Source: Gp1-AA122 sp036378535 (lineage in GTDB: Bacteria > Acidobacteriota > Terriglobia > Terriglobales > Acidobacteriaceae). Taken from it: a stretch of DNA of 64,000 bases. The stretch is from the NCBI GenBank assembly GCA_036378535.1, contig DASUWH010000066.1:62001-126000 (forward strand), given 5' to 3'. Positions 43,940-51,644 of the stretch are shown here, in pieces (positions within the stretch are counted from its first letter, which is position 1; every line of letters begins with the position of its first letter). The notes beneath the pieces were generated by a model. The model saw nothing but the letters and a program-made list of their open reading frames with translations. It ran no database searches and had not been told where the DNA came from. The position numbers were made by a program, and so were the translations under genes.

Positions 43940-44653
43940 ATGAAAGTGATCGTCCTAATACCGGCGGCCGGGCTGGGAACCCGGATGGCGCCCCCCAACC
44001 CCGGCAAGGGCAAGACGAAGCAATTTACCGAGCTGAACGGAATTCCGATATTAATCCACACGTTGCGGAAGTTTGCTGCCAGCCCGGCGGTGGAAGAGCT
44101 CTACATCGCGCTGCGGCCGGAGGAGATGCCGGAATTCCGCCGTCGCCTCGAAAAAGAAACGGACATCCTGCGGAAGCGAGTCGAGCTGGTGGAAGGCGGA
44201 GAGCACCGGCAGCAGTCGGTGGCTAACGCCTTGAGGGCGATTTCAGCGGTAGCAGACGACATTATCCTGGTGCACGATGCAGTTCGGCCCTTCGTTTCCG
44301 AAGACATTATCGAGCAGGTGATTCAGGCGGCGCAGAAATATGGCGCCGCTATTGCCGGCATGCCCGCCATCGATACCGTGAAACAGGTGGACCGGACGGC
44401 GGATGGAGCCGTGATCACGGCGACCATTCCGCGGGAACGCGTGGTCATGGCGCAGACACCGCAGGGATTTCGCTACGGCGTTCTAAAGAAAGCTTTTGAC
44501 GAGGCCAGTGCCGACGGGTTCCTGGGGACCGACGAAGCTTCCCTCATTGAAAGGGCCGGTGGCGAAGTGGCGGTGGTCATGGGATCACCTCGTAATATAA
44601 AGATCACTACCCCTTCGGATATGGAATTGGCTGAGTTTTTCCTCAGCAAGTGA
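43940..44653 (+). CDS. ispD: 2-C-methyl-D-erythritol 4-phosphate cytidylyltransferase
   Basis: Third step of the MEP pathway to isoprenoids: joins CTP and MEP. 237 residues. N-terminal nucleotide-binding loop VLIPAAGLGTRMAPPNPGKGKTKQF, DDIILVHDAVRPFVSEDII with the metal-binding DAVRP motif, TIPRERVVMAQTPQGFRY and GTDEASLIERAGGEVAVVMGSPRNIKITTPSDM are all typical. Its promoter leaves almost no leader. ispF follows after 57 bases. Confidence 0.96.
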   Translation: MKVIVLIPAAGLGTRMAPPNPGKGKTKQFTELNGIPILIHTLRKFAASPAVEELYIALRPEEMPEFRRRLEKETDILRKRVELVEGGEHRQQSVANALRAISAVADDIILVHDAVRPFVSEDIIEQVIQAAQKYGAAIAGMPAIDTVKQVDRTADGAVITATIPRERVVMAQTPQGFRYGVLKKAFDEASADGFLGTDEASLIERAGGEVAVVMGSPRNIKITTPSDMELAEFFLSK

Positions 44654-44682
44654 TCCAAGCTTCAATGTTGGAAGCCAACAAT

Positions 44683-44702
44683 TAACGACCAACGACTCGA
44701 GT
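44683..44702. repeat. Short heptad element between ispD and ispF
   Basis: Only one arm is clear: TAACGAC and CAACGAC. It is probably a shortened member of the heptad-arm family and ends about eight bases before ispF. Confidence 0.5.
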
Positions 44703-44710
44703 CTGCAAAC

Positions 44711-45223
44711 TTGAAAACTGGAATTCGCATTGGCTACGGCTGGGATTCACATGAGTTCGTGCGCGGGGTTCCACTGAAGATTGGCGGTTTGAATCTCCCC
44801 CATGAAAAGGGCCTCGGCGGACATTCTGATGGTGACGTTCTCCTGCACGCCATCACCGACGCTCTGCTGGGGGCCGTCGCGGCGCCCGATATCGGGTCTT
44901 TGTTTCCTCCCTCCGACTCCAGGTGGAAGGGCGCCGACTCGGTTGTGTTTCTCCGCGAAGCTCTGAAGAGAGTAGAGGAAGCGGGATACGCGATTGCCAA
45001 CATGGATTCGACGCTCATCCTGACTGAGCCTAAGATTGGGCCGCATACGGCCGCCATCCGAAAACGCGTTTCCGAACTGCTGAACATTTCCGGCGACGCG
45101 ATCGGGATTAAGGCTAAGACACCGGAAGGCATGGGCACCGACAACGCCGCCATCGCGCATGTGACGGTGCTGCTGGAGAGGAAAGCGGGTTCAGCCAGGC
45201 GAGCGGCTAGAAAATCCAAATAA
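44711..45223 (+). CDS. ispF: 2-C-methyl-D-erythritol 2,4-cyclodiphosphate synthase
   Basis: Fifth MEP-pathway enzyme. 170 residues from a TTG (no ATG is available): RIGYGWDSHEF holds the Asp and His zinc ligands, GLGGHSDGDVLLHAITDALLGA the third ligand and substrate contacts, IGSLFPPSD and KAKTPEGMGTDNAAIAHVTVLL the active-site rim. Usual length is about 160, with a small basic tail here. It directly follows ispD. Confidence 0.96.
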   Translation: MKTGIRIGYGWDSHEFVRGVPLKIGGLNLPHEKGLGGHSDGDVLLHAITDALLGAVAAPDIGSLFPPSDSRWKGADSVVFLREALKRVEEAGYAIANMDSTLILTEPKIGPHTAAIRKRVSELLNISGDAIGIKAKTPEGMGTDNAAIAHVTVLLERKAGSARRAARKSK

Positions 45224-45250
45224 TAACCAAACTCAGGAATAACCCACACT

Positions 45251-45285
45251 CTGTCATCCCGAGCGAAGTCGAGGGACCTTGTGGT
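45251..45285 (+). repeat. Dispersed CTGTCATCCCGAGC repeat, copy 5
   Basis: The shortest copy (CTGTCATCCCGAGCGAAGTC then GAGGGACCTTGTGGTT), representing the family core. It lies between the convergent ispF and glutamine-amidotransferase-like genes. Confidence 0.6.
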
Positions 45286-45302
45286 TAAAGTGTGGCTTCC
45301 GG

Positions 45303-46049
45303 TTAGCCGGCGCTGCCGCGCGCTGCTTCTACAAAGGCTCGAAAAATCGCGCGCGAAGGCTCATCAACGTCCACCGAACGCTCGGGATGCCACTGCACGG
45401 CTATCACGAAGTGATTGGGATCCGTGCCTTCGAGGGCTTCGACGATGCCATCATCAGGACAACGGGCAACAATCTTCAGGCCAGTGCCAGGCTCCTCGGC
45501 AGATTGATGATGGCTGGAATTTACTGGAATCCTGACCGCATCGGGACCGCCATTACCGACAATTTTCGCTAAACATGACGCCGGATCAATCTGCGCATCA
45601 TGTGCGATAGCTACCAGTCGTCCGGCAGCATGGTTGACCTGCTGCAGTTCTGGCGGCAAGACGTCGGGGATGTGCTGGATCAGCGTTCCAGCAAGGTAAA
45701 CGTTCAGGCTCTGTAGTCCATAGCAAATCCCTAACACCGGCCGGCGGTTCGCGTAAGCGTACTGTAGAAGCCAGCAGTCAACATCATCACGCCTTGGATC
45801 GGGAGGTGCTGTTCTCTCGTGCTTCGAGGCGCCGTACTTCGCGGGATCCACATCCGTCTTGCTGCCGGGCAGCAGCACTCCGCCGCAACTCTCGATCGAT
45901 CTCTTCAGCTCTGCTGCCGCCAGATCCAGGGGAATGCGAACCGGTTCTCCATCCGCCATGCGTATGGCGTGCTCGTATTGAGGAAGCGAGCGTTCGACGT
46001 ATTCGGGATCGGTCGAGAGCGGTAGCGGGATGGCGATGCGGGGTCCCAT
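45303..46049 (-). CDS. Class I glutamine amidotransferase-like hydrolase (peptidase C26)
   Basis: 248 residues resembling gamma-glutamyl-gamma-aminobutyrate hydrolases (PuuD type). Nucleophile in LGICYGLQSLNVYLAG, catalytic histidine and glutamate in VIAVQWHPERS, and NSSHHQSAEEPG. GGVLLPGSKTDVDPAKYG is the family GG-D-P loop. It would cleave gamma-glutamyl amides. Two bases separate it from the small membrane-protein gene at 46052. Confidence 0.88.
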   Translation of the reverse strand: MGPRIAIPLPLSTDPEYVERSLPQYEHAIRMADGEPVRIPLDLAAAELKRSIESCGGVLLPGSKTDVDPAKYGASKHERTAPPDPRRDDVDCWLLQYAYANRRPVLGICYGLQSLNVYLAGTLIQHIPDVLPPELQQVNHAAGRLVAIAHDAQIDPASCLAKIVGNGGPDAVRIPVNSSHHQSAEEPGTGLKIVARCPDDGIVEALEGTDPNHFVIAVQWHPERSVDVDEPSRAIFRAFVEAARGSAG

Positions 46050-46051
46050 GC

Positions 46052-46342
46052 CTACCCGGCTCTTTCGATTCCAGCTAAGGCTTTTTCTTGTCGGTAGCGG
46101 CGGGTTTCCATAGTCAAGGTAATGCTCAAAACGACTACGGCGACCACTACCGCCGTGGGAAAGGCCACCATGCGATAGGCGAGGGCGAGACTCACGCGGC
46201 TGCCGCTGCTATGGGTGTAAATCACAAACCCGATTATCCCCAGCAGCAGGCTGACGGCAAAGGAAAGCAAGGTCAGGATGAAGGTAATCAGTAGCGCGCG
46301 CACAGGCACTAAAATAAGGCTCGGCTTGCGGCGAACGGACAT
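46052..46342 (-). CDS. Small two-helix membrane protein
   Basis: 96 residues with hydrophobic helices ALLITFILTLLSFAVSLLLG and VAFPTAVVVAVVVLSITLTM and a basic tail RRYRQEKALAG. Two bases upstream of the amidotransferase-like gene and so likely co-transcribed with it. No family recognised. Confidence 0.6.
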   Translation of the reverse strand: MSVRRKPSLILVPVRALLITFILTLLSFAVSLLLGIIGFVIYTHSSGSRVSLALAYRMVAFPTAVVVAVVVLSITLTMETRRYRQEKALAGIERAG

Positions 46343-46394
46343 ATATCTACCCTACAACAACCAGGGTTACCAGAGCCACTGCGGCCGCGTGCGC

Positions 46395-46400
46395 TACAAT
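46395..46400 (+). promoter_or_regulatory. -10 box of a leaderless gene
   Basis: TACAAT, seven bases before the ATG at 46408, with no Shine-Dalgarno. No good -35 was seen. Confidence 0.3.
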
Positions 46401-46407
46401 ACCCTCG

Positions 46408-47145
46408 ATGTCACAAGCAGCCCCGGCAATTACGCGGTCTCCGGCGGAAGTGGTCCGCCAGACTCCGGTGTCGCAGGCGTCGAACGGGATCTGCTATGCC
46501 GTGTCTGGACAGGTCACCCTTTCGGAGATCGACCTGGAGCGCATGATCGCGGCGGTGCCCGCCTCGGTGGCCGCGGCCCTCACGCGCAAAGCCTACTACT
46601 TTGTGCCTCTCACACTGACCCAGGGAGAGGATACCGTTATCGCCGACCGTTACGATGTCACGCTCAGTGACAATGCTGTATGCCACCGCAATCTTAATTT
46701 GGGCGACTCGCAGTGCGTCTTCATCTCCACGCGGCTGATGGACGATAAGTTCTCGGTCGCATTTGAGTTCTATATCAACGTCGGGCACGCCTTGGTCGAG
46801 CAAGCTGGAGTTTCCGAAGCATTTGCCGAACTGGCGTGGAAGCAGGTAGAAGCCGGGGTGCGCGGAGAAACTTCCCTGGATGCCTGGGAAGCGCGCAAAT
46901 TCGCTACCAGCGCCGGCCCCGATGCGGAGAAGTACAAGAACGAGTTTCTGGCAGCGGCCTTTGCGGATTCCATTTCCATCTACCTTTTGTCCCTTTGCCT
47001 GGATGTGGACTACTACGATCTCCGGGAACGCGACTACCCCCTGCTGGCGCCCAGCGCCTTAGCGGAACGACTGCGCAAGGTCGCTGAATTATTCCCACCC
47101 AATCCCGGATTTGAGTTCGCCATCTACTACAAACGGCGCAACTAA
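46408..47145 (+). CDS. Soluble protein of unknown function
   Basis: 245 residues, mixed helix and strand, no signal peptide and no membrane helices. Notable stretches are RKAYYFVPLTLTQGEDTVIA, DKFSVAFEFYINVGHALVEQ and FAIYYKRRN at the end; cysteines are scattered. I do not recognise a domain. The ATG is seven bases after a TACAAT hexamer and lacks a ribosome-binding site, so the gene may be translated leaderless. Confidence 0.7.
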   Translation: MSQAAPAITRSPAEVVRQTPVSQASNGICYAVSGQVTLSEIDLERMIAAVPASVAAALTRKAYYFVPLTLTQGEDTVIADRYDVTLSDNAVCHRNLNLGDSQCVFISTRLMDDKFSVAFEFYINVGHALVEQAGVSEAFAELAWKQVEAGVRGETSLDAWEARKFATSAGPDAEKYKNEFLAAAFADSISIYLLSLCLDVDYYDLRERDYPLLAPSALAERLRKVAELFPPNPGFEFAIYYKRRN

Positions 47146-47158
47146 ACCCCGCAATAAC

Positions 47159-47188
47159 TAGACTTAGTCCACGGACTTAGTCTATACT
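47159..47188 (+). promoter_or_regulatory. Autoregulated promoter/operator of the Phd-VapC pair
   Basis: Two exact copies of GACTTAGTC (47161-47169 and 47174-47182) with 13-base spacing, each near-palindromic, overlap a TAGACT (-35 like) and abut TATACT (47183-47188). The antitoxin ATG follows eight bases later. This fits repression by the antitoxin-toxin complex. Confidence 0.55.
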
Positions 47189-47196
47189 GCCGATCT

Positions 47197-47454
47197 ATGG
47201 AAGTGAACATTCACGAGGCGAAGACTCACCTCTCCCGCCTGCTGACGCGAGTCGCAGGAGGGGAGGAGATCACCATTGCCAAGGCGGGAGTACCGATTGC
47301 GCGTCTGGTCCCTGTAAGTGTCGAGGAATGTAAGAGGCCGCTCGGCATCGATGCTGGGAAAGTTTGGATTGCGGAGGATTTTGACGCGCCCCTGCCGGAA
47401 GTAGAGGCGCTGTTCGAAGGGACAGTGAAACGCCCGCACAGGCGCAGCAAGTGA
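47197..47454 (+). CDS. Phd/YefM-family antitoxin
   Basis: 85 residues. N-terminal Phd/YefM fold MEVNIHEAKTHLSRLLTRV followed by GGEEITIAKAGVPIARLVPV, the standard DNA-binding part. The C-terminal tail (EDFDAPLPEVEALFEGTVKR) would wrap the toxin. It overlaps the toxin gene by four bases (GTGA), so translation is coupled. It would repress its own promoter and neutralise the PIN toxin. Confidence 0.92.
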   Translation: MEVNIHEAKTHLSRLLTRVAGGEEITIAKAGVPIARLVPVSVEECKRPLGIDAGKVWIAEDFDAPLPEVEALFEGTVKRPHRRSK

Positions 47455-47849
47455 CAAATTACCTGCTGGACACCTCCGTGTTTTTATGGAGCGTTGCTGC
47501 GCCGGAGCGTTTAAACCGAAAGGCGCAGCAACTGCTCGAAAATCCCAAGGAAGCCTTTTTCTTGTCCGCCGCCAGCGCCTGGGAAATCAGCATCAAGAGC
47601 AGTAGTGGCAAGCTCAGGCTGCCGGAGCCGGCTTCGTCGTATGTTCCAAAACGGCTGATTTCCCGAGCCATTCGTGTTCTGCCAATCACGTATACACATT
47701 CTCTGGCCGCTGGAGAACTGCCCAGACATCATTTGGATCCCGTCGACCGTATGCTGATCGCCCAGGCCCAATTGGAAGGCTTCACTATCCTCACCGCTGA
47801 CCGAGTTTTCGAGCGGTACGAAGCGGATCTGCTCTGGTGTGGGCGCTAG
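47451..47849 (+). CDS. PIN-domain toxin, VapC-like
   Basis: 132 residues from GTG. YLLDTSVFLW carries the first catalytic Asp, SAASAWEISIK the Glu, and HHLDPVDRMLIAQAQLE the third acidic residue with ILTADRVFERY the fourth. The PIN ribonuclease would cut RNA, often tRNA or rRNA, when freed from its antitoxin. Its stop is only three bases before ispE. Confidence 0.92.
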   Translation: MTNYLLDTSVFLWSVAAPERLNRKAQQLLENPKEAFFLSAASAWEISIKSSSGKLRLPEPASSYVPKRLISRAIRVLPITYTHSLAAGELPRHHLDPVDRMLIAQAQLEGFTILTADRVFERYEADLLWCGR

Positions 47850-47852
47850 ACC

Positions 47853-48920
47853 ATGATCAAGGTCCGTTCCTTCGCGAAAATTAATCTCGGGTTGTGCATT
47901 GGCGCGGCGCGCGCAGATGGATTTCATGATCTGCGCACGGTTTATCAGACGATTGCGCTCCATGATGTGATTGCAGTGAATATAGGACGCGGCGCCGGCA
48001 TTGAGATTCGCTGCGCCGATCCGCGTGTACCCAGAGATGAGACCAACACATGCTACAAAACCGCCGAGCGTCTAATGAATGCGCTGGGAGCGAAGGGGCA
48101 CGTCCTTATTGAGATTGATAAGCGGCTTCCGGTTCAGGGCGGATTGGGCGGAGCTTCCTCGAATGCGGTCGCTGTGCTCGTGGCGTTGGAACGACTTTTG
48201 AAAAAGTCCTTAACGGGTCCGGAGCGGCTGCGGATTGCGGCCGAGGTTGGCTCGGATTTGCCGCTTTTTCTCGTGGGCGGGACGGTGTTGGGAGTTGGGC
48301 GGGGAGAAGACGTTTATCCCGTGCCGGATTTTCCGCCTACAGCCTGCGTCATTGTGGCGCCCGAGGTGGGTGTTTCGACTCCGCAGGCGTTTCGGGATTG
48401 GGATGCGTTGAACGACCAGGCCAACCGGACGCCCGGGGGCATCCGCCCCTACGTGGACAGTGCCCTGGCGCCGAGGGCCGGTGCGTTATCCGAGGACGCC
48501 AAATTGACGGGGTCCGGTACCTCCGATAGAATGAATGAGTTCGGCCACGCGGTGTCTTCGTGGCTGAGTGGGTTTTCCAGCAAGCGCGGAAAGCCCGTAT
48601 CCGGTGTCCCTGCTTTGGGCAGGGGCCGGGGCGAGACCCCGCTTCTCGACCTCGTCCATACCGGGATCGAAAACGACTTCGAAGAGGTCGTCTTTCCTAA
48701 GTATCCCGAATTGTGCGAGATCAAACAGGCGCTGCAAAAGGCAGGGGCCTTTTATGCTTCCCTGTCCGGCTCGGGTTCGGCCTTGTACGGACTTTTTCGG
48801 GCTCGAGATCAGGCTGACAAATGCGCGGCGCGGCTGAAAAAGCAGGGGATCTTAGCGACGGCAACGAGCACCTTGATCCGACAGCAGTACTGGAGAAAGT
48901 TTCTAGTTTCGGGTTTGTAG
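47853..48920 (+). CDS. ispE: 4-diphosphocytidyl-2-C-methyl-D-erythritol kinase
   Basis: Fourth MEP-pathway enzyme, a GHMP kinase. 355 residues, longer than the usual 280-320. VRSFAKINLGLCIGAARADGFHDL opens the fold, PVQGGLGGASSNAVAVL is the ATP loop, and SLSGSGSALYGLF the third GHMP motif. An extra segment of about 70 residues lies around 195-265. The last seven residues (KFLVSGL) and the stop are encoded by a heptad repeat arm. It starts three bases after the toxin gene, so it may depend on the toxin-antitoxin promoter. Confidence 0.94.
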   Translation: MIKVRSFAKINLGLCIGAARADGFHDLRTVYQTIALHDVIAVNIGRGAGIEIRCADPRVPRDETNTCYKTAERLMNALGAKGHVLIEIDKRLPVQGGLGGASSNAVAVLVALERLLKKSLTGPERLRIAAEVGSDLPLFLVGGTVLGVGRGEDVYPVPDFPPTACVIVAPEVGVSTPQAFRDWDALNDQANRTPGGIRPYVDSALAPRAGALSEDAKLTGSGTSDRMNEFGHAVSSWLSGFSSKRGKPVSGVPALGRGRGETPLLDLVHTGIENDFEEVVFPKYPELCEIKQALQKAGAFYASLSGSGSALYGLFRARDQADKCAARLKKQGILATATSTLIRQQYWRKFLVSGL

Positions 48921-48980
48921 TTTCTAGTAAACTGTCATTTCCCCGCAGCTTGCTCGAAACCAGAAACTTGAGACTGGGTT
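48898..48980. repeat. Heptad-arm inverted repeat overlapping the end of ispE
   Basis: Left arm: GTTTCTA, GTTTCGG, GTTTGTA, GTTTCTA; right arm: GAAACCA, GAAACTT, GAGACTG. The left arm encodes the end of IspE; the right arm ends a few bases before tRNA-Gln. Confidence 0.85.
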
Positions 48981-48982
48981 AC

Positions 48983-49056
48983 TGGGCCGTCGACTAATGG
49001 TAGGTCAAGTGCCTTTGGAGCACTTTGTCTAGGTTCGAATCCTAGCGGCCCAGCCA
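48983..49056 (+). tRNA. tRNA-Gln (anticodon TTG)
   Basis: 74 bases with an encoded CCA. Acceptor TGGGCCG pairs with CGGCCCA. Anticodon stem GTGC/GCAC with loop CTTTGGA gives TTG. T arm CTAGG-TTCGAAT-CCTAG. It lies between ispE and prs, flanked on both sides by heptad elements. Confidence 0.97.
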
Positions 49057-49063
49057 GAAAACC

Positions 49064-49166
49064 AGCTACTAGCTTTTAGCTATTAGCCTTTAGCTCTTAG
49101 CTTTTGCTGGACAGCGGAGCTCGGCTGAGGCAGCTAAGAGCTAATGGCTAAAGGCTAAGAGCTAAC
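49064..49166. repeat. Heptad-arm inverted repeat between tRNA-Gln and prs
   Basis: The longest element: six left units of the GCTTTTA/GCTATTA type and five right units of the GCTAAGA/GCTAATG type, complementary over about 30 bases, with a spacer of about 26 bases. It ends directly at an ATG (49167) in the prs frame. Confidence 0.9.
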
Positions 49167-49205
49167 ATGGCGACTCTTGCAACGGCAGCAGAGAAGAAAG
49201 GTCTG

Positions 49206-50192
49206 ATGAACGCGGACGAGAAGCCCGAACGCAAGCCTCAGCGCGCGCGTGTGGACGACAAGTTCAAGATCTTCTGCGGCACGGCCAACGAGGCACTTTG
49301 TGACGAAGTTTGCCATTTTCTTGGCCTGTCGCGCGGCCAGGCCAAGGTCACGCGTTTCGCCGATGGCGAAGCCTACATCCAGATTCAGGAGAACGTGCGG
49401 GGCGCCGACGTATTCCTCATGCAGCCTACCTGCAAGCCGGTGGACATGCATTTGATGGAACTGCTGCTCATGATCGACGCGCTGAAGCGCGCGTCGGCGC
49501 GCCGCATCACCGCGGTCATTCCATATTTCGGCTATGCCCGGCAGGATCGCAAGGACAAGCCGCGGGTTCCGATCTCGTCGAAGCTGGTAGCCGACTTGTT
49601 AACCACGGCGGGCGCTGACCGAGCCTTGGTTGTCGATTTACACGCGCCGCAGTTGCAAGGGTTTTTCAATATCCCGGTGGATCACCTGTTCGCATCGCCA
49701 GTGCTGGTGGATTACTACAAGAAGCTTAATCTGCCGGACCTGACCGTTGTTTCGCCGGACGCGGGCGGCGTGGAACGGGCGCGCTTCTTCGCCAAGAAAA
49801 TGGATGCCGCGCTGGCTATCGTCGACAAGCGGCGGGTCGATGTGAACGTGGCCGAAGTCATGCACGTCATCGGCGATGTCACGGGGCGTACTTGCCTGGT
49901 GATCGACGATCTCATTGATACCGCCGGAACCCTGGTCAAAACGGCTGAGGCCCTGCTCGAGAGCGGCGCACTAGGCGTTTATGCGTGCGCCTCCCATGCC
50001 GTGCTGTCGGGGCCGGCCGTAGAAAATATTTCCCGGTCACCGATCGCGCAAGTGGTGGTGACTAACACAATTCCGCTCAGCGAAGCTGCACAGAACCAGC
50101 CCAAGATCAAAGTGCTGACGATTGCAGGGCTGATTGGGCGGGCGATTCAGTCGATTCACGAAGAGACTTCCGTCAGCAAATTATTCATGTAG
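49206..50192 (+). CDS. prs: Ribose-phosphate pyrophosphokinase
   Basis: Makes PRPP from ribose 5-phosphate and ATP for nucleotide synthesis. 328 residues from the ATG at 49206, which has GAAAGG six bases upstream; an in-frame ATG at 49167 adjoins the heptad element and would add 13 residues. Motifs: FADGEAYIQIQENVRG, YFGYARQDRKDKPR, DLHAPQLQGFFNIPVDHL, VVSPDAGGVERARFFAKKM and the PRPP loop LVIDDLIDTAGTL. Upstream of rplY, as in many bacteria. Confidence 0.96.
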   Translation: MNADEKPERKPQRARVDDKFKIFCGTANEALCDEVCHFLGLSRGQAKVTRFADGEAYIQIQENVRGADVFLMQPTCKPVDMHLMELLLMIDALKRASARRITAVIPYFGYARQDRKDKPRVPISSKLVADLLTTAGADRALVVDLHAPQLQGFFNIPVDHLFASPVLVDYYKKLNLPDLTVVSPDAGGVERARFFAKKMDAALAIVDKRRVDVNVAEVMHVIGDVTGRTCLVIDDLIDTAGTLVKTAEALLESGALGVYACASHAVLSGPAVENISRSPIAQVVVTNTIPLSEAAQNQPKIKVLTIAGLIGRAIQSIHEETSVSKLFM

Positions 50193-50207
50193 GCAGGAAC
50201 GGGAATT

Positions 50208-50951
50208 ATGGCAACTGCAGAAAAAGAGAAAAAGATAGATATCAGCAATCTAGAGGCAGAGCCGCGCCAGCCGGGGACAAAGAACGATGCCCGGCGGGTT
50301 CGCAAGGCGGGGAAGATCCCGGCGGTCGTTTACGGAGCCGGCAAGGACTCGGCGCCGGTCAGCGTCGATCCGCGCCAGGTCGCGCGCATACTGCACTCCG
50401 CCAGTGGTCACAACACGATTTTCGATCTGTCGCTCGATGGCGAGCGCACCAAAGCCATGATCGTGGACTGGCAATATGAGCCCATCAAAGGATCGCTTCT
50501 GCACATCGATCTGAAGCGGATCGCGATGGATAAAAAGCTCACGGTCAATGTTCCCATCGTGCTCAAGGGCGAAGCGGCAGGCGTCAAGCAGCAGGGCGGA
50601 ATTCTTGAGCAGACGTTGCGCGAAGTCGAGGTGGAGTGCTTGCCTCAGGACATTCCGACCGAAATCGACTTGGACGTTTCGGAGTTAGTGTTCGGAAAAG
50701 TCCTGCGCGTTCAGGATCTGCCCAAGTCGGACAAGATCACGTTTGTTTCGGACGAGAACCAGCCCGTGGCGCACATCATTTCTGTGAAAGAGGAAGTTGC
50801 GCCCACTCCGGAAGCGGCGGCGGCCGAAGCGGCTGCACCGGCCGAGCCCGAAGTCATCAAGAAGGGCAAGCAGGAAGAAGAAGGCGCCGAGGAAGCTGGC
50901 GAAGAGAAGGCCGAGAAGCCGGAGAAGCCGGAAAAGAAAGAGAAGAAATAG
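50208..50951 (+). CDS. rplY: Ribosomal protein bL25 (Ctc type)
   Basis: 5S-rRNA-binding large-subunit protein. 247 residues: N-terminal 5S-binding domain (ARRVRKAGKIPAVVYGAG), C-terminal TL5-type domain (DLKRIAMDKKLTVNVPIVLKGEAAG, EVECLPQDIPTEIDLDV), then a low-complexity tail of Glu, Ala, Lys and Pro from about residue 200. The tail makes it longer than the usual 200-220. Follows prs by 15 bases. Confidence 0.95.
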   Translation: MATAEKEKKIDISNLEAEPRQPGTKNDARRVRKAGKIPAVVYGAGKDSAPVSVDPRQVARILHSASGHNTIFDLSLDGERTKAMIVDWQYEPIKGSLLHIDLKRIAMDKKLTVNVPIVLKGEAAGVKQQGGILEQTLREVEVECLPQDIPTEIDLDVSELVFGKVLRVQDLPKSDKITFVSDENQPVAHIISVKEEVAPTPEAAAAEAAAPAEPEVIKKGKQEEEGAEEAGEEKAEKPEKPEKKEKK

Positions 50952-51057
50952 TCGTTGGCGGTGGGTCGTTGCTTGTTGGCTTTTGCAAAGGGCCAGGATT
51001 AACGGCCACCATCATACGGCTTGCTAGTAGCTAGTGGCTAGGAGCCAGCAGCTGAGC
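50951..51057. repeat. Heptad-arm element between rplY and pth
   Basis: Left units GTCGTTG (twice), GCGGTGG and CTTGTTG; right units GCTAGTA, GCTAGTG, GCTAGGA, GCCAGCA and GCTGAGC. The two arms are of different heptamer types, unlike other members, as if halves of two elements were joined. The right arm ends at the pth start. Confidence 0.75.
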
Positions 51058-51633
51058 GTGAAACTGATCGTTGGGCTGGGGAATCCCGGAATCGAATATC
51101 AGTTCACGCCGCACAATCTCGGGTTTCTTGCGCTTGACCGCATTGCCAATGAATGCGGGGTTGAGGTTCGCAACCGGAATTGCCGAGCTTTGACGGCTCG
51201 CGCTGTGATCGAAGGTCAGCCGGTTCTTCTGGCCAAGCCGGAGACCTACATGAATCTCAGCGGGCTGTCGGTTCGGGAACTGGTGACGAAGTACGAGATC
51301 GATCCGGCGTCCGACTTGATTCTGATCTACGACGAACTGGATCTGCCGCTGGGCACGATTCGCATACGGCAGCGAGGCAGTTCGGCGGGTCACAACGGAA
51401 TGGAGTCGGTGATCGGGGCGCTGGGAACGCAGGAGTTTCTGCGGATCCGGCTGGGAATTGCACCCGATCGCAAGGTTGCTGATGGCGTGAAATTCGTGCT
51501 CACGCCTTTTCGCAAGGCGCAGCTCAAGGTCGTCGATGACGTGCTGGATGCGACCTTCGAGGCTATGCGGGTGATTTTGAAAGACGGGGCGGGTGCCGCG
51601 ATGAACCGCTTCAACCGGAAAACAGAGGGCTGA
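51058..51633 (+). CDS. pth: Peptidyl-tRNA hydrolase
   Basis: Recycles peptidyl-tRNAs released from stalled ribosomes. 191 residues from a GTG at 51058 (KLIVGLGNPGIEYQFTPHNLGF, with the catalytic His in PHN). Other marks are AKPETYMNLSGLSV, IYDELDLPLG and GSSAGHNGMESVIG. A GTG at 51034 inside the heptad repeat would add eight residues; the family starts at KLIVGLGNPG, so the later codon is preferred. Confidence 0.95.
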   Translation: MKLIVGLGNPGIEYQFTPHNLGFLALDRIANECGVEVRNRNCRALTARAVIEGQPVLLAKPETYMNLSGLSVRELVTKYEIDPASDLILIYDELDLPLGTIRIRQRGSSAGHNGMESVIGALGTQEFLRIRLGIAPDRKVADGVKFVLTPFRKAQLKVVDDVLDATFEAMRVILKDGAGAAMNRFNRKTEG

Positions 51634-51644
51634 GGAGAACAACT

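Noticed and set aside
48898..49166. Regularly repeated short units as a CRISPR array
   Set aside because: Units are 7 bases with no spacers of constant length, arms are inverted, and no cas gene is present.
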